A stretch of DNA of 64,000 bases from Phocoena phocoena (GCF_963924675.1 NC_089228.1:89558894-89622893), one strand, 5' to 3'; shown: positions 11,401 through 23,270, counted from the stretch's first letter. Notes: generated by a model from the letters alone, not told the origin. Program-made: numbers and translations.

Positions 11401-13329
11401 ATTTTGTACAGTTGGGAAGGAAATATCTTGGAAAGATTATGAGTTGGTTTACTCTTTGACCTCTAGGTGGTGAAAGAGAGGGAGTGCATGTCTATGGAGA
11501 TTTCCTCCTGAAAGAATGGGCATAAAACTTTATCGAAAAATAATTTGATTGATGAACTTAAGGGGAAGATGAGGAAGTTTGGATTTTCCAGATGGGTCCT
11601 TGGAAAATAACAAGAAAGCTTCTAAACTTCTAGATAGTCTAGTCTTCTAGTATGTGAAAATTTAGATGCTAACTAAAATTTAGTTAGTAACTAAAAATAC
11701 ATAGTTATTACATTTGCAGGGCTCTCACCCTGAGTTATGAAATTTGTGGATAAGTAAACATTCAGATTTTGATAGAAATGAACAAAAAGTTGAAAAGGAA
11801 TTGGGCAATTGGGCAAGAACAGCAATCAGTTATTTTTGCAGGAAATTCACAATTCTAATGGCTACACTATGGGGAAATAAAATAAAAAATCAAATATCTT
11901 AACTTGTGAAATTACACAAGATTTTCAGCATGTCTTTGGGCATCTTAAACTTTAATAACTTAGATTGAAGGCAGATAAAAATTTCAAAGCACATTCAGAT
12001 CTGTTTTTTGTTTACAGCCTAATAGCACAGTGAATCCTAATTCTGGGTTTGAGATTCTTTGAAAAAATGAAGAAGAAAAAGGCCCTGTAAATGGGAAGGA
12101 AAACATGCCCTAAGACTAGTTAAATCCCATAGCAACAGAAGAAAAATTTCACTTTACCTCTGAATGCAGTTTTCAGATTTATTACCACCATGCTCCCAAC
12201 CTAGTATTTATAAAGTTTAAAGAATAATAATAACTGCAACTTCCAAAAGAGGTATAAAGAGGACTTCAAGTACATCTGTGATATTTTATCCCCTCAAAAA
12301 CATCTGAAGTAAACATGGGGAAAATGAGAACAATCTGGATGGTGGTGACTAAGAGTCTATTATCTTGTTCTCCTTGTTTATTGTCTGTTTGAAATACCTC
12401 GTAATAAAACACCTGTACACAGGCTTCATGAAGCCTTGATCATTTTTATAAGTCATCAAATCATTCTGCACACCCACTCTTCTATCAGCATTTTGACTTA
12501 CCACTGGGGAAATTATGCCACCAAAATGACAGTATAGAGTGATGAGAACTTCCAACCAATTAGTGGAGGTAGGGAAAGCGACTGGAAGAGGAGCAGGGAA
12601 TTTGGAGGGGCAAGAACTTGTCTATTCTTCAGCATCGCCAAAGCTTCTTGATGCGCTGTTGATGTCATTGTGCATGACGGGTGCCGGGCGGGGAGGGATC
12701 TGAGTCAGCTTCCCTCAGAGCAGTTTCCCTTACCTGCAGGTTTGGCTAGACCCCTTCTGAGGTGGTTTGGCTATTGGAGGACTAAAGAGTGTCTTTTCCA
12801 AGAGTCTGGGAAAGGTGTCCTACCCACAAGACTGGGGAGAACCTCTCAAATATATTGTGAAATATCACATCGAGTTTAGATTTTCAAAGATACAGGGAAG
12901 AAAGGCCAAGTATATGATACCCAACTAGGATGCCTGACCATCTTTTACTACTAGCTTTTCCTCCTGTCTCATAGTCTGCTTTGGATGAGAGGGCAGGAGA
13001 TTTAGCTGCAGAAGGCCTTACGGAAAAGGATGGTAGGTAAGGGAAAGCACTTTAGAAAATGTCCAGATTTCTCACTAGTATTCTTTGATTTGACAGCTCT
13101 GCCAAGTACAATTTAGTACATGCTAGCCTTGGGGCTCCTCATAGCTATCAGATACAGTTTCAGGCAAATTTGTGAAATGCGTGAAGGGTGTTCTTACCAC
13201 CTGATGTGGAAGATTGAGGGCTTCCAATGAGATGGTGACCATGCTAAGCATTTCTTTGTGTGCATTACCTTATTTGATCCTCACACCATTCTTTAAGATA
13301 AGGAGTTTCCCTATTTTAATCATAGGCTC
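11401..13329. other. Repeat-poor non-coding block
   Basis: No gene or clear repeat recognised. A small imperfect inverted and direct motif around 'aactaaaatttagttagtaact' lies near 11671-11696. Scattered short frames (12349-12879) show no features of real exons. Confidence 0.4.
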
Positions 13330-13332
13330 AGC

Positions 13333-13985
13333 GCTATGGAAAAGAATATGGATGTTTCTTAAAAAACTAAAAATAGAGCTATCATATGATCCAGCAATCC
13401 CACTCCTGGGCATATATCTGGAAAAGATGAAAACTCTAATTTGAAAAGATACATGCACCCCTATGTTCATAGCAGCACTGTTTACAATAGCCAAGACATA
13501 GAAATAACCCAAATGCACATCAACAGATGATTGGTTTATATACAATGGAATATTACTGAGCCATAAAAAGAATGAAATATTGCCATTTGCATCAACATGG
13601 ATGGATCTAGAGATTATCATACTGAGTCAGACAGAGAAAAGACAAATATTACATAATATTACTTATATGTGGAATCTAAAAAATAATGCAAACGAATCTA
13701 TATACAAAGCAGAAACAGACTCACAGACAGAAAACAAACTTATGGTTATCAAAGGGGGAAGTTTGGGGGAAGGGATAAGTTAGGAGTATGGGATTAACAG
13801 ATACAAACTATCATACATAAAATCAATAAGCAACAAGAATTTATGTATAACATAGGAAACAATATTCAACATCTTATAATAACCTATAATGGAATATAAT
13901 CTGAAAATATATATATAACTGAATCACTTTGCTGTACACGTGAAAGTAACACAATATTGTAAATCAACTATACTTCAATTTTTGT
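13333..13985 (+). mobile_element. L1 3' end (ORF2 C-terminus and 3'UTR)
   Basis: Forward L1: 'atgatccagcaatcccactcctggg', 'gcagcactgtttacaatagccaagacat', 'caatggaatattactgagcc', then the 3'UTR ending 'gtaaatcaactatacttcaa'. A frame from 13580 retains ORF2 C-terminal residues (WMDLEIIILSQTEK) and is then lost. The A-tail is missing or replaced by T-rich sequence that runs into the next SINE. Confidence 0.9.
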
Positions 13986-13989
13986 TTTG

Positions 13990-14205
13990 TTTTGTTTTTT
14001 TGTGGTTTTTTTTGCGGTATGCGGGCCTGTCACCGTTGTGGCCTCTCCCGTTGCATAGCACAGGCTCCGGACGCGCAGGCTCAGTGGCCATGGCTCACGG
14101 GCCCAGCCGCTCCGCGGCATGTGGGATCTTCCGAGACAGGGGCACAAACCCGTGTCCCCTGCATCGGCAGGCGGACTCTCAACCACTGCGCCACCAGGGA
14201 AGCCC
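13990..14205 (-). mobile_element. CHR-type SINE, no clear target duplication
   Basis: Full reverse SINE body ('gcggtatgcgggcctgtc' to 'ccaccagggaagcccc'), with a mixed T/G-rich tail instead of pure poly-T. Left flank (13970-13985) and right flank (14206-14220) share no convincing direct repeat, unlike nearly every other SINE of this family here. Confidence 0.9.
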
Positions 14206-14365
14206 CTTTGCCTATTTTTTAATTGGGTTATTTGTTTTTTTTGCTATTGAGTTGTATGAGTTATTTATATGTTTCGGATATTAACCCCTTATTAGATACA
14301 TGATTTGCAAATATTTTTTCCCATTCTGTAGATTATCTTCTCACGTTGTTTGTTGATGGTTAGAA
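14206..14365 (-). mobile_element. L1 ORF2-region fragment
   Basis: Reverse L1 block: 'cctattttttaattgggttatttg', 'gagttgtatgagttatttatat', 'atttgcaaatattttttcccattctg'. It lies in opposite orientation to the L1 on the other side of the SINE. Confidence 0.8.
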
Positions 14366-15250
14366 TATACAATTTTTATGTATATATTGATGACCATAAT
14401 TATGTGAAATAATGTTGACAGAAAAATAATGGAAAGAATGTGAGAGGGGGAAGATGGCAGCAGTGGCGAAGTGTGTGAATCTTTCCGAATCCCCACATGA
14501 AACCAGATGGAGAACACAGTAGCTTTCTGAGCCTCACCTAGTTTCTGCAGGGTAGTAGCCAGGCACCCCTGAGTTTTCAAGGTAGGATTTAAAAATGACA
14601 AGACATGTAACAAAAAAATCAGTATTTTTATTTGACAACAGTTTACCTTGAGAATCTACACTGATATTCCAGGGATGCTGCCACCGTTCAAATTGTTTTG
14701 GATTCCTCTTTTGAGTCTCTGGCATATTCTTTGGAGATCTTTCAATGATAAAATATCATCATTTGTGGACAGACATAATTTTTCGAACAAAAGTTATCTT
14801 GATCCCAGGATGGCAAATAAAGTTGGTTATCAAACAGGTCACATGCACAATTGAGATACAGACAATAAAATGAGACTTATTTTATGGGATGTGTGCCAGA
14901 CTGACCTTAGTCCGGGGTAAGAGGAGCCTGGATACTGGGTCCATAATTTAGAGGGCCCTGCATATATCACGAATGCTCTAAAAAGTAAAAATCCGTGGAG
15001 GCTCTATCACTCAGGGTCTAGTGCCGGTCAGTACAACTCATATCCTTAAAATATCTGCCCTCGTGATTAACACTGTTGACGCCCCAGGGGGCTACTTCTC
15101 AATCTCCCTTGAGATTCTTGAAACATAAGGCAAATGTTTAAATGTTGTCAAGTGATACTCTGCTGACACTGATTTGGAGAGACAGGCAGTTTCAAGCAGT
15201 AGACATAAAGAGAAATTAATAATCTAGTCAAATACATTTTCTCAGAGAGC
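14366..15250. other. Unclassified non-coding stretch
   Basis: No gene, RNA or confidently named repeat recognised. Confidence 0.4.
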
Positions 15251-15254
15251 TGAA

Positions 15255-15855
15255 TGCAATAGATTTTTTAAAAAATTGAAGTATAGTCAATTTACAATGT
15301 TGTGTTAGTTTCAGGTGTACAGCACTGTGATTCATATACATATATATTCTTTTTCAGATTCTCTTCCATTATAGGTTATTACAAGATATTGAGTATAGTT
15401 CCCTGTGCTATACAGTAGGTGCTTGTTGGTTATCTGTTTTATATAGAGTAGTGTATACATTAATCCCAAGTTCCTAATTCACCCTCTACCCCAACTATCC
15501 CCTTTGGTAGCTGTAAGTTTGTTTTCTATGTCTGTGGGTCTATTTCCATTTTGTATATAAGTTGATTTGTATCATTTTTTTAGATTTCACATGTAAGTGA
15601 TATCATTTGATATTTGTCTTTCTCTGTCTGACTTACTTCACTTAGTATGTTAATCTCTAGGTCCATCCATGTTGCTGCAAATGGCATTATTTCATTCTTT
15701 TTCATGGCTGAGTAATATTCCATTGTGTATGTACCACATCTTCTATGTTCATTCATCTGTCAATGGACATTTAGGTTGCTTCCATGTCTTGCCTATTGTA
15801 AATAGTGCTGTTATGAACATAGGGGTGCGTATATCCTTTTGAATTTTGTTTTTTT
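15255..15855 (-). mobile_element. L1 3' end fragment
   Basis: Reverse L1 3'UTR to ORF2 end: 'ttgaagtatagtcaatttacaatg', 'ctatacagtaggtgcttgttgg', 'ggtccatccatgttgctgc', 'gttatgaacataggggtgcg'. Same family as 926-1450, 41095-41795 and 46668-47106. Confidence 0.9.
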
Positions 15856-16084
15856 TCTTTATAGCAATAGCTACTTATGACTGCTCATGTGTTTCAGCAT
15901 GAACACTAGAATATGTGTTCCTAAAAGGTAATGTGTGAATTAGATTTCTTAAGTGATTCAGAGGGCTCAATTCTTGAAAGACTGCTTGTGATCAATTTAG
16001 CATTGTAGGGCAAAGATTCTTTTAATAAAGCAAGTTATCATCTTTGTAATTTACATATTTTTGGAAATCCATGCTTGCTTAAAA

Positions 16085-16229
16085 CAGTGGTTCAACCTTG
16101 AATGCACTATAGAATAATCTGGAAAGAGTATAAAAAATATTAGTGTCCTGTCTTACCTCAGGAAATTTTCATCTAATTTGTCTGGAATAGGGGTCAAGCA
16201 TCAGCATTTTATTAATGTACTTTTTTAAA
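16085..16229 (+). mobile_element. MER20-like hAT element, left part
   Basis: Starts CAGTGGTTCAACCTTGAATG and runs 'tagaataatctggaaagag' to 'gtctggaataggggtcaagcatcag', a degenerate MER20 left half. It is separated from its apparent right half (about 17931-18025) by an L1M insertion. Confidence 0.65.
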
Positions 16230-17930
16230 AATTTTGCTTAAAAGAGTTATAAATTCACAGGAAATTGGAAAAAACTTACAGGGAGATTCTGTGTACTCTT
16301 CACCCAGTTTCCCCCAATGATAATCTTGCATTAAGTATAGTACAATATCAACTCCAGAAAAACGACATTGGTACAGTCTACAGGAGCTTATTCAGATTTC
16401 ACCAGTGCTAGTATGCTCCTGTGTGTGCATGTGTGTGTGTTTCTATGCAATTTTAGCACCTGTAGAGTTGTGTAACCACCATCACAATCGACATACAGAG
16501 CTGTGCCGTCACCACAAGGCTACCTCATGTTATCCTTCCACGTCTAACCCCTGGCAACCACTGATCTGTTCTCCACCCCTATAATTTGGTATTTCAAGAA
16601 TGTTATGTGGATGGAATCACACAGTATGTGATGTTTTGAGGTTGGCTTTTTTCACTCAGCATAATTCCCTTGAGATCCATCTAAGTTGTTGATGTATCAA
16701 CAGTTGGCTGCCTTTTATTGTTGTGTAGTATCCATGGGATGGGTGTTTCACAGTCTGTTTTACTATTTACCCACTGAGGGATATTTGGGTTGTTTCCAGT
16801 TTGGGGCTGTTATGAAGAAAGCTGCTATAAACAATCATGTAGAGGTTTTCGTGTGAACCTACGTTTTCATTTCTCTGGAATAAATGACCAACTGTGGAAT
16901 TCCTGGGTCATATGGTTAGTACATGCTTAGTTTTATAAGAAGCTGTCAAACTATTTTCCAGAGTTGCTGTACAATTTTACATACCCACCAGCAACATATG
17001 AGTGGTCCAGTTTGTCCTCATCCTTGCCAGCATTAGATGGTAACACTTTTTTTTTTAAATTAGCCATTCCAGGAAGTGTGTAGTGATATTTCATGATTTT
17101 GATTTGCAGTTTCCCAATTGCTAACGCTGTTGAACATCTTTTCATGTGCTTGTTCACCGTCTGTATATCCTCTTAGGTGAAATGTCCCTTCATGACTTCT
17201 GCGCATTTAGAAATTGGATTGTTGGCTTTTTACCATGAGTTTTGAGTTCTTTATATTTTCTAGAAACAACTCTTTTGTAGGATATATGGTTCGTAAATAT
17301 CTTCCCTCACTCTGTAGCTTGTCTTTTTATTCTCTTATAAGGTTCTTTCACAGAGTAAGAAAATGTAATTTCAATGAGATCCAATTTTTCAATACTTTTA
17401 GTGGATCATGCTTTGGGCCTCAAGTCTAAGCTCCCTTTACCTAACCCTCGGTCCTGAAGATTTTCTCTTATGTTTTTTCTAAAAGGTTTGTAGTTTTATA
17501 TTTTATATTTAAGTCTGTGATCCATTTTAAGTTAATTTTTTGTATAAGACATGAGGTTTAGTCTGAGATTCATTTTTTGCCTATGCATGTCCAGTTGTTC
17601 CAGCACCATCTCTTAAAAAGTCTATTCTTTCTCACTAGAATTACTCTTCCATCTTTGTCAAAATAAGTTGGGCATATTTATGTGGGTCTATTCACAGGTT
17701 TTTTTCTGTTCCATTGATCTATGTATCTATCCTTCCATCAGTACCACATTTTCTTTTTTTTTATTACCACACTACCTGGATCACTGTAGCTATATAAGCC
17801 TTAATATCAACTGGAGTGATTCCTTCCACTTTATTCCTCTTTTTGAAAATTGTCTTAGTTATTCTAAGTCCTTTGCTTTTCCATATCAATTTTAGAATAA
17901 GCTTGCCTTTGTCTTGCTGGGGATCACCTC
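16230..17930 (-). mobile_element. Old L1M-type LINE, 3'UTR to mid ORF2
   Basis: About 1.7 kb, reverse orientation, nearly collinear with an L1MA/L1MB-type 3' half: 'cttcacccagtttcccccaatg', 'gacattggtacagtc', 'cccctggcaaccactgatctg', 'gataaatgaccaactgtgg', 'gcatgtccagttgttccagcacc', 'ctgtagctatataagcc'. ORF2 frames are heavily broken. It is inserted within MER20. Confidence 0.88.
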
Positions 17931-18025
17931 ACTTTTATTGGCCTGGAATACAGCCCTGGCATCAGTAATTTATCACCCACCCCCAGGTGATTCTGATGTA
18001 TAGCCAAGGTTGTGAACTTTGGTTT
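17931..18025 (+). mobile_element. MER20-like hAT element, right part
   Basis: 'cccccaggtgattctgatgtatagccaaggttgtgaactttggttt' corresponds to the MER20 right end. Its first 30-odd bases repeat, with mismatches, the last part of the left half, consistent with a long target-site duplication around the L1. Confidence 0.65.
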
Positions 18026-18027
18026 AA

Positions 18028-18053
18028 AGCTTAAACATAAAGCTTAAACATAA
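18028..18053. repeat. Perfect 13-bp tandem duplication
   Basis: AGCTTAAACATAA occurs twice head to tail (18028-18040, 18041-18053), followed by partial ACATAA repeats. Confidence 0.95.
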
Positions 18054-19960
18054 ACATAAAAAACACATAAACAAAAATTGCCAGTAGAGAATAGATGACT
18101 CAAGCCTTGGCTTGAAAGTTTGAAGAACAGGTGGGATCTTCTAAGACAATGGACCATGAAATGAAATTGAAAGGAAAAGAGAAAGATAGAAATTTCTTTA
18201 CAGCCCTGTAAAGTGTCTCTATTAAATGCCCATCCGTGTAGGAGGAAGCCTAGGTTTGAAAAAGTAGCTCAACGAATCTTGATGAAGCTCCAAAAATGGA
18301 AGGAATTGGTCTCCAGCCGCAGAATTCTCACTTGGCTTGAGCACAAAAAAGACTTAGGTGTGGCCAAGGCCACATCTGTTTGAGACAAAATACTCTAAAT
18401 AGGTGCGGTACAATCTAGTAATGTGAAGGCATTTTTCCTCTATGCAGATGGTGCTAAAAAGAAGTGTCGAAACTTTAAAGGATTTTAAAAGGTATTTTGA
18501 ATCTTGAGCCACATTCAGAAGTCCCTCTGGACTAAAATTAAAAATGGCACACATAGTAATATATTTATTGTTATTTTCTTTCTATTCTTCTTCTTTTTTA
18601 AACTGAAAGCCTTTTTAACTGTATTCAGTGAGCATCAATGTTATTACTTTTCTTACGATTTGCTTATAGTTCATAGCTGCCACTGGTGAATAGATGACTA
18701 TATTCTTGAGGGGGTATCTATCCCTTTAAATGCTGTTGAAAGTCTTCCCCTAACTGCAATTAATACATATTTCCCCCATAGTTATAGAAAAGACAGAATG
18801 ATTGAAGTAATACTATTTCAGAGCAAAATACAGTCCTTTTCCTATTTTTAAAATTACCAAGTAGTTGGCACCACAAAAGTTTGGGTCTGAAAACAGCTAT
18901 CTAAGGAGTCTAAATGTTAGCGATCCCATTTATGTTTCTCAAGGTTGCTTTCTGCAGTGGCCACAGTACCGGGAGACAGAAAGCTTCTTTCCTTTACATC
19001 TTCTTCCTACTGGCCCAGTTCATTGACCTTCACCTGATGGTGAAGTGTTAATCTATTTTCAGTGATCTTTCTTACAGGGAAGGATTTGGGCCACCTGCCT
19101 CCCTGGCTTTCAATTTCATCTCCTTGGGGAATTTTAGTTAACATGAAGATTCCTGGTTCCCAGCGCTAGCCATTCTGCTCTGGAAGGTCTGCCCCGAAGC
19201 CCTCAAATCTGCATTTTTGACAAGTACCTCAGAGGGTTCTGGTACTGGTAGGGTCTGAGCCTGCTTCAGGGCTTGCGGCAGCAGAGCGCTGGCTGTGATA
19301 AAGATGCTTTTAAAGTACACCTGGCTTGGGGATGAAGTTGGCAACCATGGCTGGAAGAGCCTTCCATGAGAGGCTCTCCTGGTTGTCCATTCTCTCTTCA
19401 GATCCTTTTCTCTCCAGTCACTTCTGCCATGGACTGCCCTCTGTTCTCTCTCAGCGACCACAAGAACCATCCTCTGTTTCAGTTCTCATGACTTCATTGA
19501 GAATTTGACTATTTCGGTCCACGTGGCTCTCTCCCTTCTCTAGACTTGCTACCATCACAATGAACGAAGCAGAAGCATTCTGAGGGTACGCTTCTTGTCC
19601 AAAGTTTCCTGAGGAGGGGCCCAGGCTCTGGCCTGCTCAGGAGGCATCTGTGCTCAGAAACGGTTCTTCCCTGACCAGAGCCTTTTGCTGCCTCTTCTGC
19701 AACCTCCACAGTACCTCTCCTTCCATCACCCTCCCTGGGCCTTCCCTGCCTCTGTGACTTCACCCCAGCACATGCCACTGCTTCCCCTGCTTCTGGGACA
19801 TCACTTTCTCTGTGTTGTCCAACGCCCCAAACGGTTCCGTGCCCTCCCTTTTTGCATACAGGAAATTAGAAAATTGTTTTCACGAGCACAGCAGTGAGAA
19901 GACTAAACATTAGTACTAGGTTTCCACAGCCAGAGAGTTTGTAAGCTGAGGTATAACTGT
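18054..19960. other. Repeat-poor non-coding block
   Basis: No gene or confident repeat. Frames of up to 110 codons at 19138-19508 and 19509-19897 overlap on both strands and match nothing I recognise. The stretch is more GC-rich and CT-rich than its surroundings at 19100-19860. Confidence 0.4.
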
Positions 19961-20149
19961 GATGTCTATTATGGGCTGTGTTATTTGTGTGTATGGTTTT
20001 GTATCCATTCAGCGAGCCTGTGTCTTTTGGTTGGAACATTTAATCCATTCACGTTTAAGGTAATAATCAATATGTATGTTCCTATGACCATTTTCTTAAT
20101 TGTTTTGGGTTTGTTTCTGTAGGTCCTTTTCTTCTCTTGTGTTTCCCAC

Positions 20150-21245
20150 TTAGAGAAGTTCCTTTAGCATTTGCTGTAGAGCTGGTTTGGTGGTGCTGAA
20201 TTGTCTTAGCTTTTGCTTGTCTGTAAAGCTTTTGATTTCTCCATCGAATCTGAATGAGATCCTTGCCGGGTAGAGTAATATTGGTTTTAGGTTCTTCCCT
20301 TTCATCACTTTAAATATGTCATGCCACTCCCTTCTGGCTTGTAGAGTTTCTGCTGAGAAATCAAGTGTTAACCTTATGCGAGTTCCCTTGTATGTTGTCA
20401 TTTTTCCCTTGCTGCTTTCAATAATTTTTGTGTCTTTAATTTTTGCCATTTTGATTACTATGTGTCTCGACGTGTTTCTCCTTAGGTTTATCCTGTATGT
20501 GACTCTCTGCACTTCCTGGACTTTAGTGACTGTTTTCTTTCCCATATTAGGGAATTTTTCAACTATAATCTCTTCAAATATTTTCTCTTGTCCTTTCTCT
20601 CTCTTCTCCTTCTGGGACCCCTATAATGTGAATGTTGTTGCATTTAATGTTGTCCTAGGGGTCTCTTAGGCTGTCTTCATTTCTTTCCATTCTTTTTTCT
20701 TTATTCTGTTCCACAGCAGTGAATTCTACCATTTTGTCTTCCAGGTCACTTATCCATTCTTCTATCTCAGTTACTCTGCTATTGATTCCTTCTAGTGTAG
20801 TTTTCATTTCAGTTTTTGTATTGTTCATCTCTGTTTGTTTGTTCTTTACTTCTTCTAGGTCTTTGTTAAACATTTCTTGCATCTTCTCAATCTTTTTTTT
20901 TTTTTTTTTTTTGTGGTAGGCGGACCTCTCACTGTTGTGGCCTCTCCTGTTGCGGAGCACAGGCTCCAGAGGCGCAGGCTCAGTGGCCATGGCTCAGAGG
21001 CCTAGCCGCTCCGTGGCATGTGGGATCTTCCCAGACCCAGGCATGAACCCATGTCCTCTGCATTGGCAGGCGGACTCTCAACCACTGCGCCACTAGGGAA
21101 GCCCCATCTTCTTGACCTTTGCCTCCATTCTTTTTCTGAGGTCCTGGATCATCTTCACTATCATTATTCTGAATTCTTTTTCTGGAAGGTTGCCTATCTT
21201 CACTTCATTTAGTTGTTTTTCTGGGGTTTTGTCTTGTTCCTTCAT
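20150..21245 (-). pseudogene. L1 ORF1p pseudogene, SINE-interrupted
   Basis: L1 ORF1p is an RNA-binding trimeric nucleic-acid chaperone. The frame at 20990-20655 has heptad-rich coiled-coil sequence (EEVKNKQTEMNNT, RVTEIEEWISDLEDKM) and the junction motif RNEDSLRD. The frame at 20545-20150 holds the RRM and C-terminal part (RINLRRNTSRHIVIKMAKIKD, LDFSAETLQARREW). Frame breaks and a SINE at 20893-21104 separate the parts, so no functional protein is expected. Confidence 0.88.
20893..21104 (-). mobile_element. CHR-type SINE inside L1 ORF1
   Basis: Full reverse SINE with poly-T. The imperfect 13-bp duplication CATCTTCTCAATC / CATCTTCTTGACC is at 20880-20892 and 21105-21117. Because it cuts L1 ORF1, it is younger than the L1 insertion. 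Confidence 0.93.
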
Positions 21246-22165
21246 CTGGTACCTAGCCCTCTGCCTTTTCATCTTGTCTATCTTTCTGTGAATGTGGTTT
21301 TTGTTACACGACTGCAGGACTGTAGTTCTTCTTGCTTCTGCTGTCTGCCCTCTGGTGGATGAGGCTATCTAAGAGGCTTGTGCAGGTTTCTTGATGGGAG
21401 GGACTGGTGGTGGGTAGAGCTGGCTGTTGCTCTGGTGGGCAGAGCTCAGTAAAACTTTAATCCTCTTGACTGCTGATGGGTGGGGCTGAGTTCCCTCCCT
21501 GTTGGTTGTTTGGCCTGAGGCAACCCAGTACTGGAGCCTACCTGGGCTCTTTGGTGGGGCTAATGGGAGATTCTGGGAGGGCTCACACCAAGGAGTATTT
21601 CCCAGAACCTGCTGCCAGTGTCTTTGTCCTCATGGTGAGACACAGCCACCCCCTGCCTCTGGAGGAGACCCTCTAACACTAGCAGGTAGGTCTGGTTCCG
21701 TCTCCTATGGGGTCACTGCTCCTTCCCCTGGGTCTTGATGCACACACTACTTTGTGTGTGCCCTCCAAGAGTGGAGTCTCTGTTTCCCCCAGTCCTGTCG
21801 AAGTCCTGTAATCAAATCCCACTAACCTTCAAAGTCTGATTCTCTAGGAATTCCTCCTCCCATTGCCGGACTCCCAGGTTGGGAAGCCTGACGTGGGGCT
21901 CAGAACCTTCACTCCAGTGGGTGGACTTCTGTGGTGTAAGTGTTCTCCAGTTTGTGAGTCACCCACCCAGCAGTTATGGGATTTGATTTTATTGTGATTG
22001 TGCCCCTCCTACCGTCTCACTGTGGCTTCTCCTTTGTCTCTGGATGTGGGTATGTTTTTTGGTGAGTTCCAGTGTCTTCCTGTCAATGATTGTTCAGCAG
22101 TTGTGATTCTGGTGCTCTGGCAAGAGGGAGTGACAGCACGTCCTTCTACTCCGCCATCTTGAAGA

Positions 22166-22450
22166 ATGTAAGTCTGCTTATCTATTTTATACAGGGTAGT
22201 TTGTATCTCTTAATCCTATACCCTAATTTGCCCCTCCCCCTTCCCTCTCCCCACTGGTAACCACTAGTTTGTTTTCTGTATCTGTGAGTTTGTTTCTGTT
22301 TGGTTATATACATTCATTTGCATTATTTTTGAGACTCTACATATAAGTGATGACATATAGTATTTGCCTTTGTCACTCTGACTTATTTTACTCATCATAA
22401 TATTCTCTAGGTCCATCCACATTGCTACAAATGGCAGAATTTCACATTTG
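22166..22450 (-). mobile_element. L1 3'UTR fragment abutting the 5' end of another L1
   Basis: Reverse L1 3' end: 'tatctattttatacagggtag', 'cactggtaaccactagtttg', 'ggtccatccacattgctac'. It directly joins the 5' terminus of the preceding L1 in the same orientation, so the preceding L1 was probably inserted into, or joined to, an older L1 tail. Confidence 0.85.
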
Positions 22451-22544
22451 AGAATACATTTTAAAGTCCTATTTTCCTCCATTTACTTAACATATATACC
22501 ATGAAATGAGGGAATTAAAAGTGGAAATAGCTTTAGTGACTATT

Positions 22545-22660
22545 TCCCCTCCTTCTCGCCTTCATTTTACAATGAATTAACTAAGTTAAAGGGGTTAAAT
22601 TATTAACCCAAAAGCGTGCAGCTAGCTAGTGAAGACATCAACATTAGAATATAGAAATAT
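22545..22660 (-). mobile_element. Probable MIR fragment
   Basis: 'ttcattttacaatgaattaac', 'aaggggttaaattattaac', 'gcagctagctagtgaag' follow the reversed MIR order. Very diverged. Confidence 0.5.
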
Positions 22661-22789
22661 GGGTTCAATTTAATAGAGATAAATATATCTGAACTGTAAA
22701 GCTAAAGTGGACATTTGTTTTTATTGAAAGCCTGAAATCCACTCCTCCTCCTTCTTTGGGTAACAGAACTCTATTTTTTTTTCTTAGAA

Positions 22790-23270
22790 AATTACTCTTC
22801 CCCCACTTTCAGTTAAAAGGTTGAGTTGTGCTAATTCAGTCTCCAGCTCCACAGATGGGCATGTGACCCAGGCCTGACCAGAGTGGTACATTCTTTATTT
22901 GGTTCAGAGATGGGCGTGTGACCCATCCAGAGCCAATGAGACTCAATCCTGGGATTCCCGTTGGGAGGACAGGACAATAGCCTGGAACTGCAGGCAGCCG
23001 TCTTGCCATTTTAAGGGGAGTATTGCATAAGAATGGAACATCATAGAGGAAAACAAAATCCAGAGATGGCAAAAGACCAATCCTGAAAACACTGAGACCT
23101 GGGATATAGATGTGTCTGAAGTGTGAATACACTTGGACTTTTCAGTTATTTGACTAATCACTTTATCAGCCAATAAATCATCACCCTGTTTTTTTTGTTT
23201 TGTTTTTTAATTGCCTAAGGATGCTTGCAATGGGATTTCTGTCATTTACAACTAAAAGAAACAATGAAAA
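22790..23270 (+). repeat. Ancient interspersed repeat, family not named
   Basis: Contains a motif series known from an old mammalian repeat: 'gatgggcatgtgacccaggcctgacc', 'gggcgtgtgacccatccagagccaatgag', 'tcttgccattttaagg', 'ggacttttcagttatttga', 'gccaataaatcatc' and 'tgggatttctgtcatttacaac'. The AATAAA near 23170 would suit an LTR-type terminator, but I cannot name the family. Frames at 22836-23173 (minus) come from this repeat. Confidence 0.4.

Larger units (their letters stand above)
19965..22165 (-). mobile_element. L1 with 5'UTR, ORF1 and start of ORF2; 3' part missing
   Basis: Reverse-oriented cetartiodactyl L1. Its 5' end at about 22150 reads, in sense, 'caagatggcggagtag', followed by about 900 bp of GC-rich 5'UTR, ORF1 from the ATG at 21245-21243 to about 20150, and only the first few dozen codons of ORF2 (ITLNVNGLN and RHRLAEW motifs, about 20090-19985). 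L1 copies usually lose the 5' end; this one keeps it and lacks roughly 4-5 kb of ORF2 and 3'UTR. A SINE interrupts ORF1. Confidence 0.9.

Noticed and set aside
23160..23270. Poly(A) site of an unknown upstream gene (AATAAA near 23170)
   Set aside because: The AATAAA belongs to an old interspersed repeat whose motif series runs through it; no exon or splice structure precedes it.
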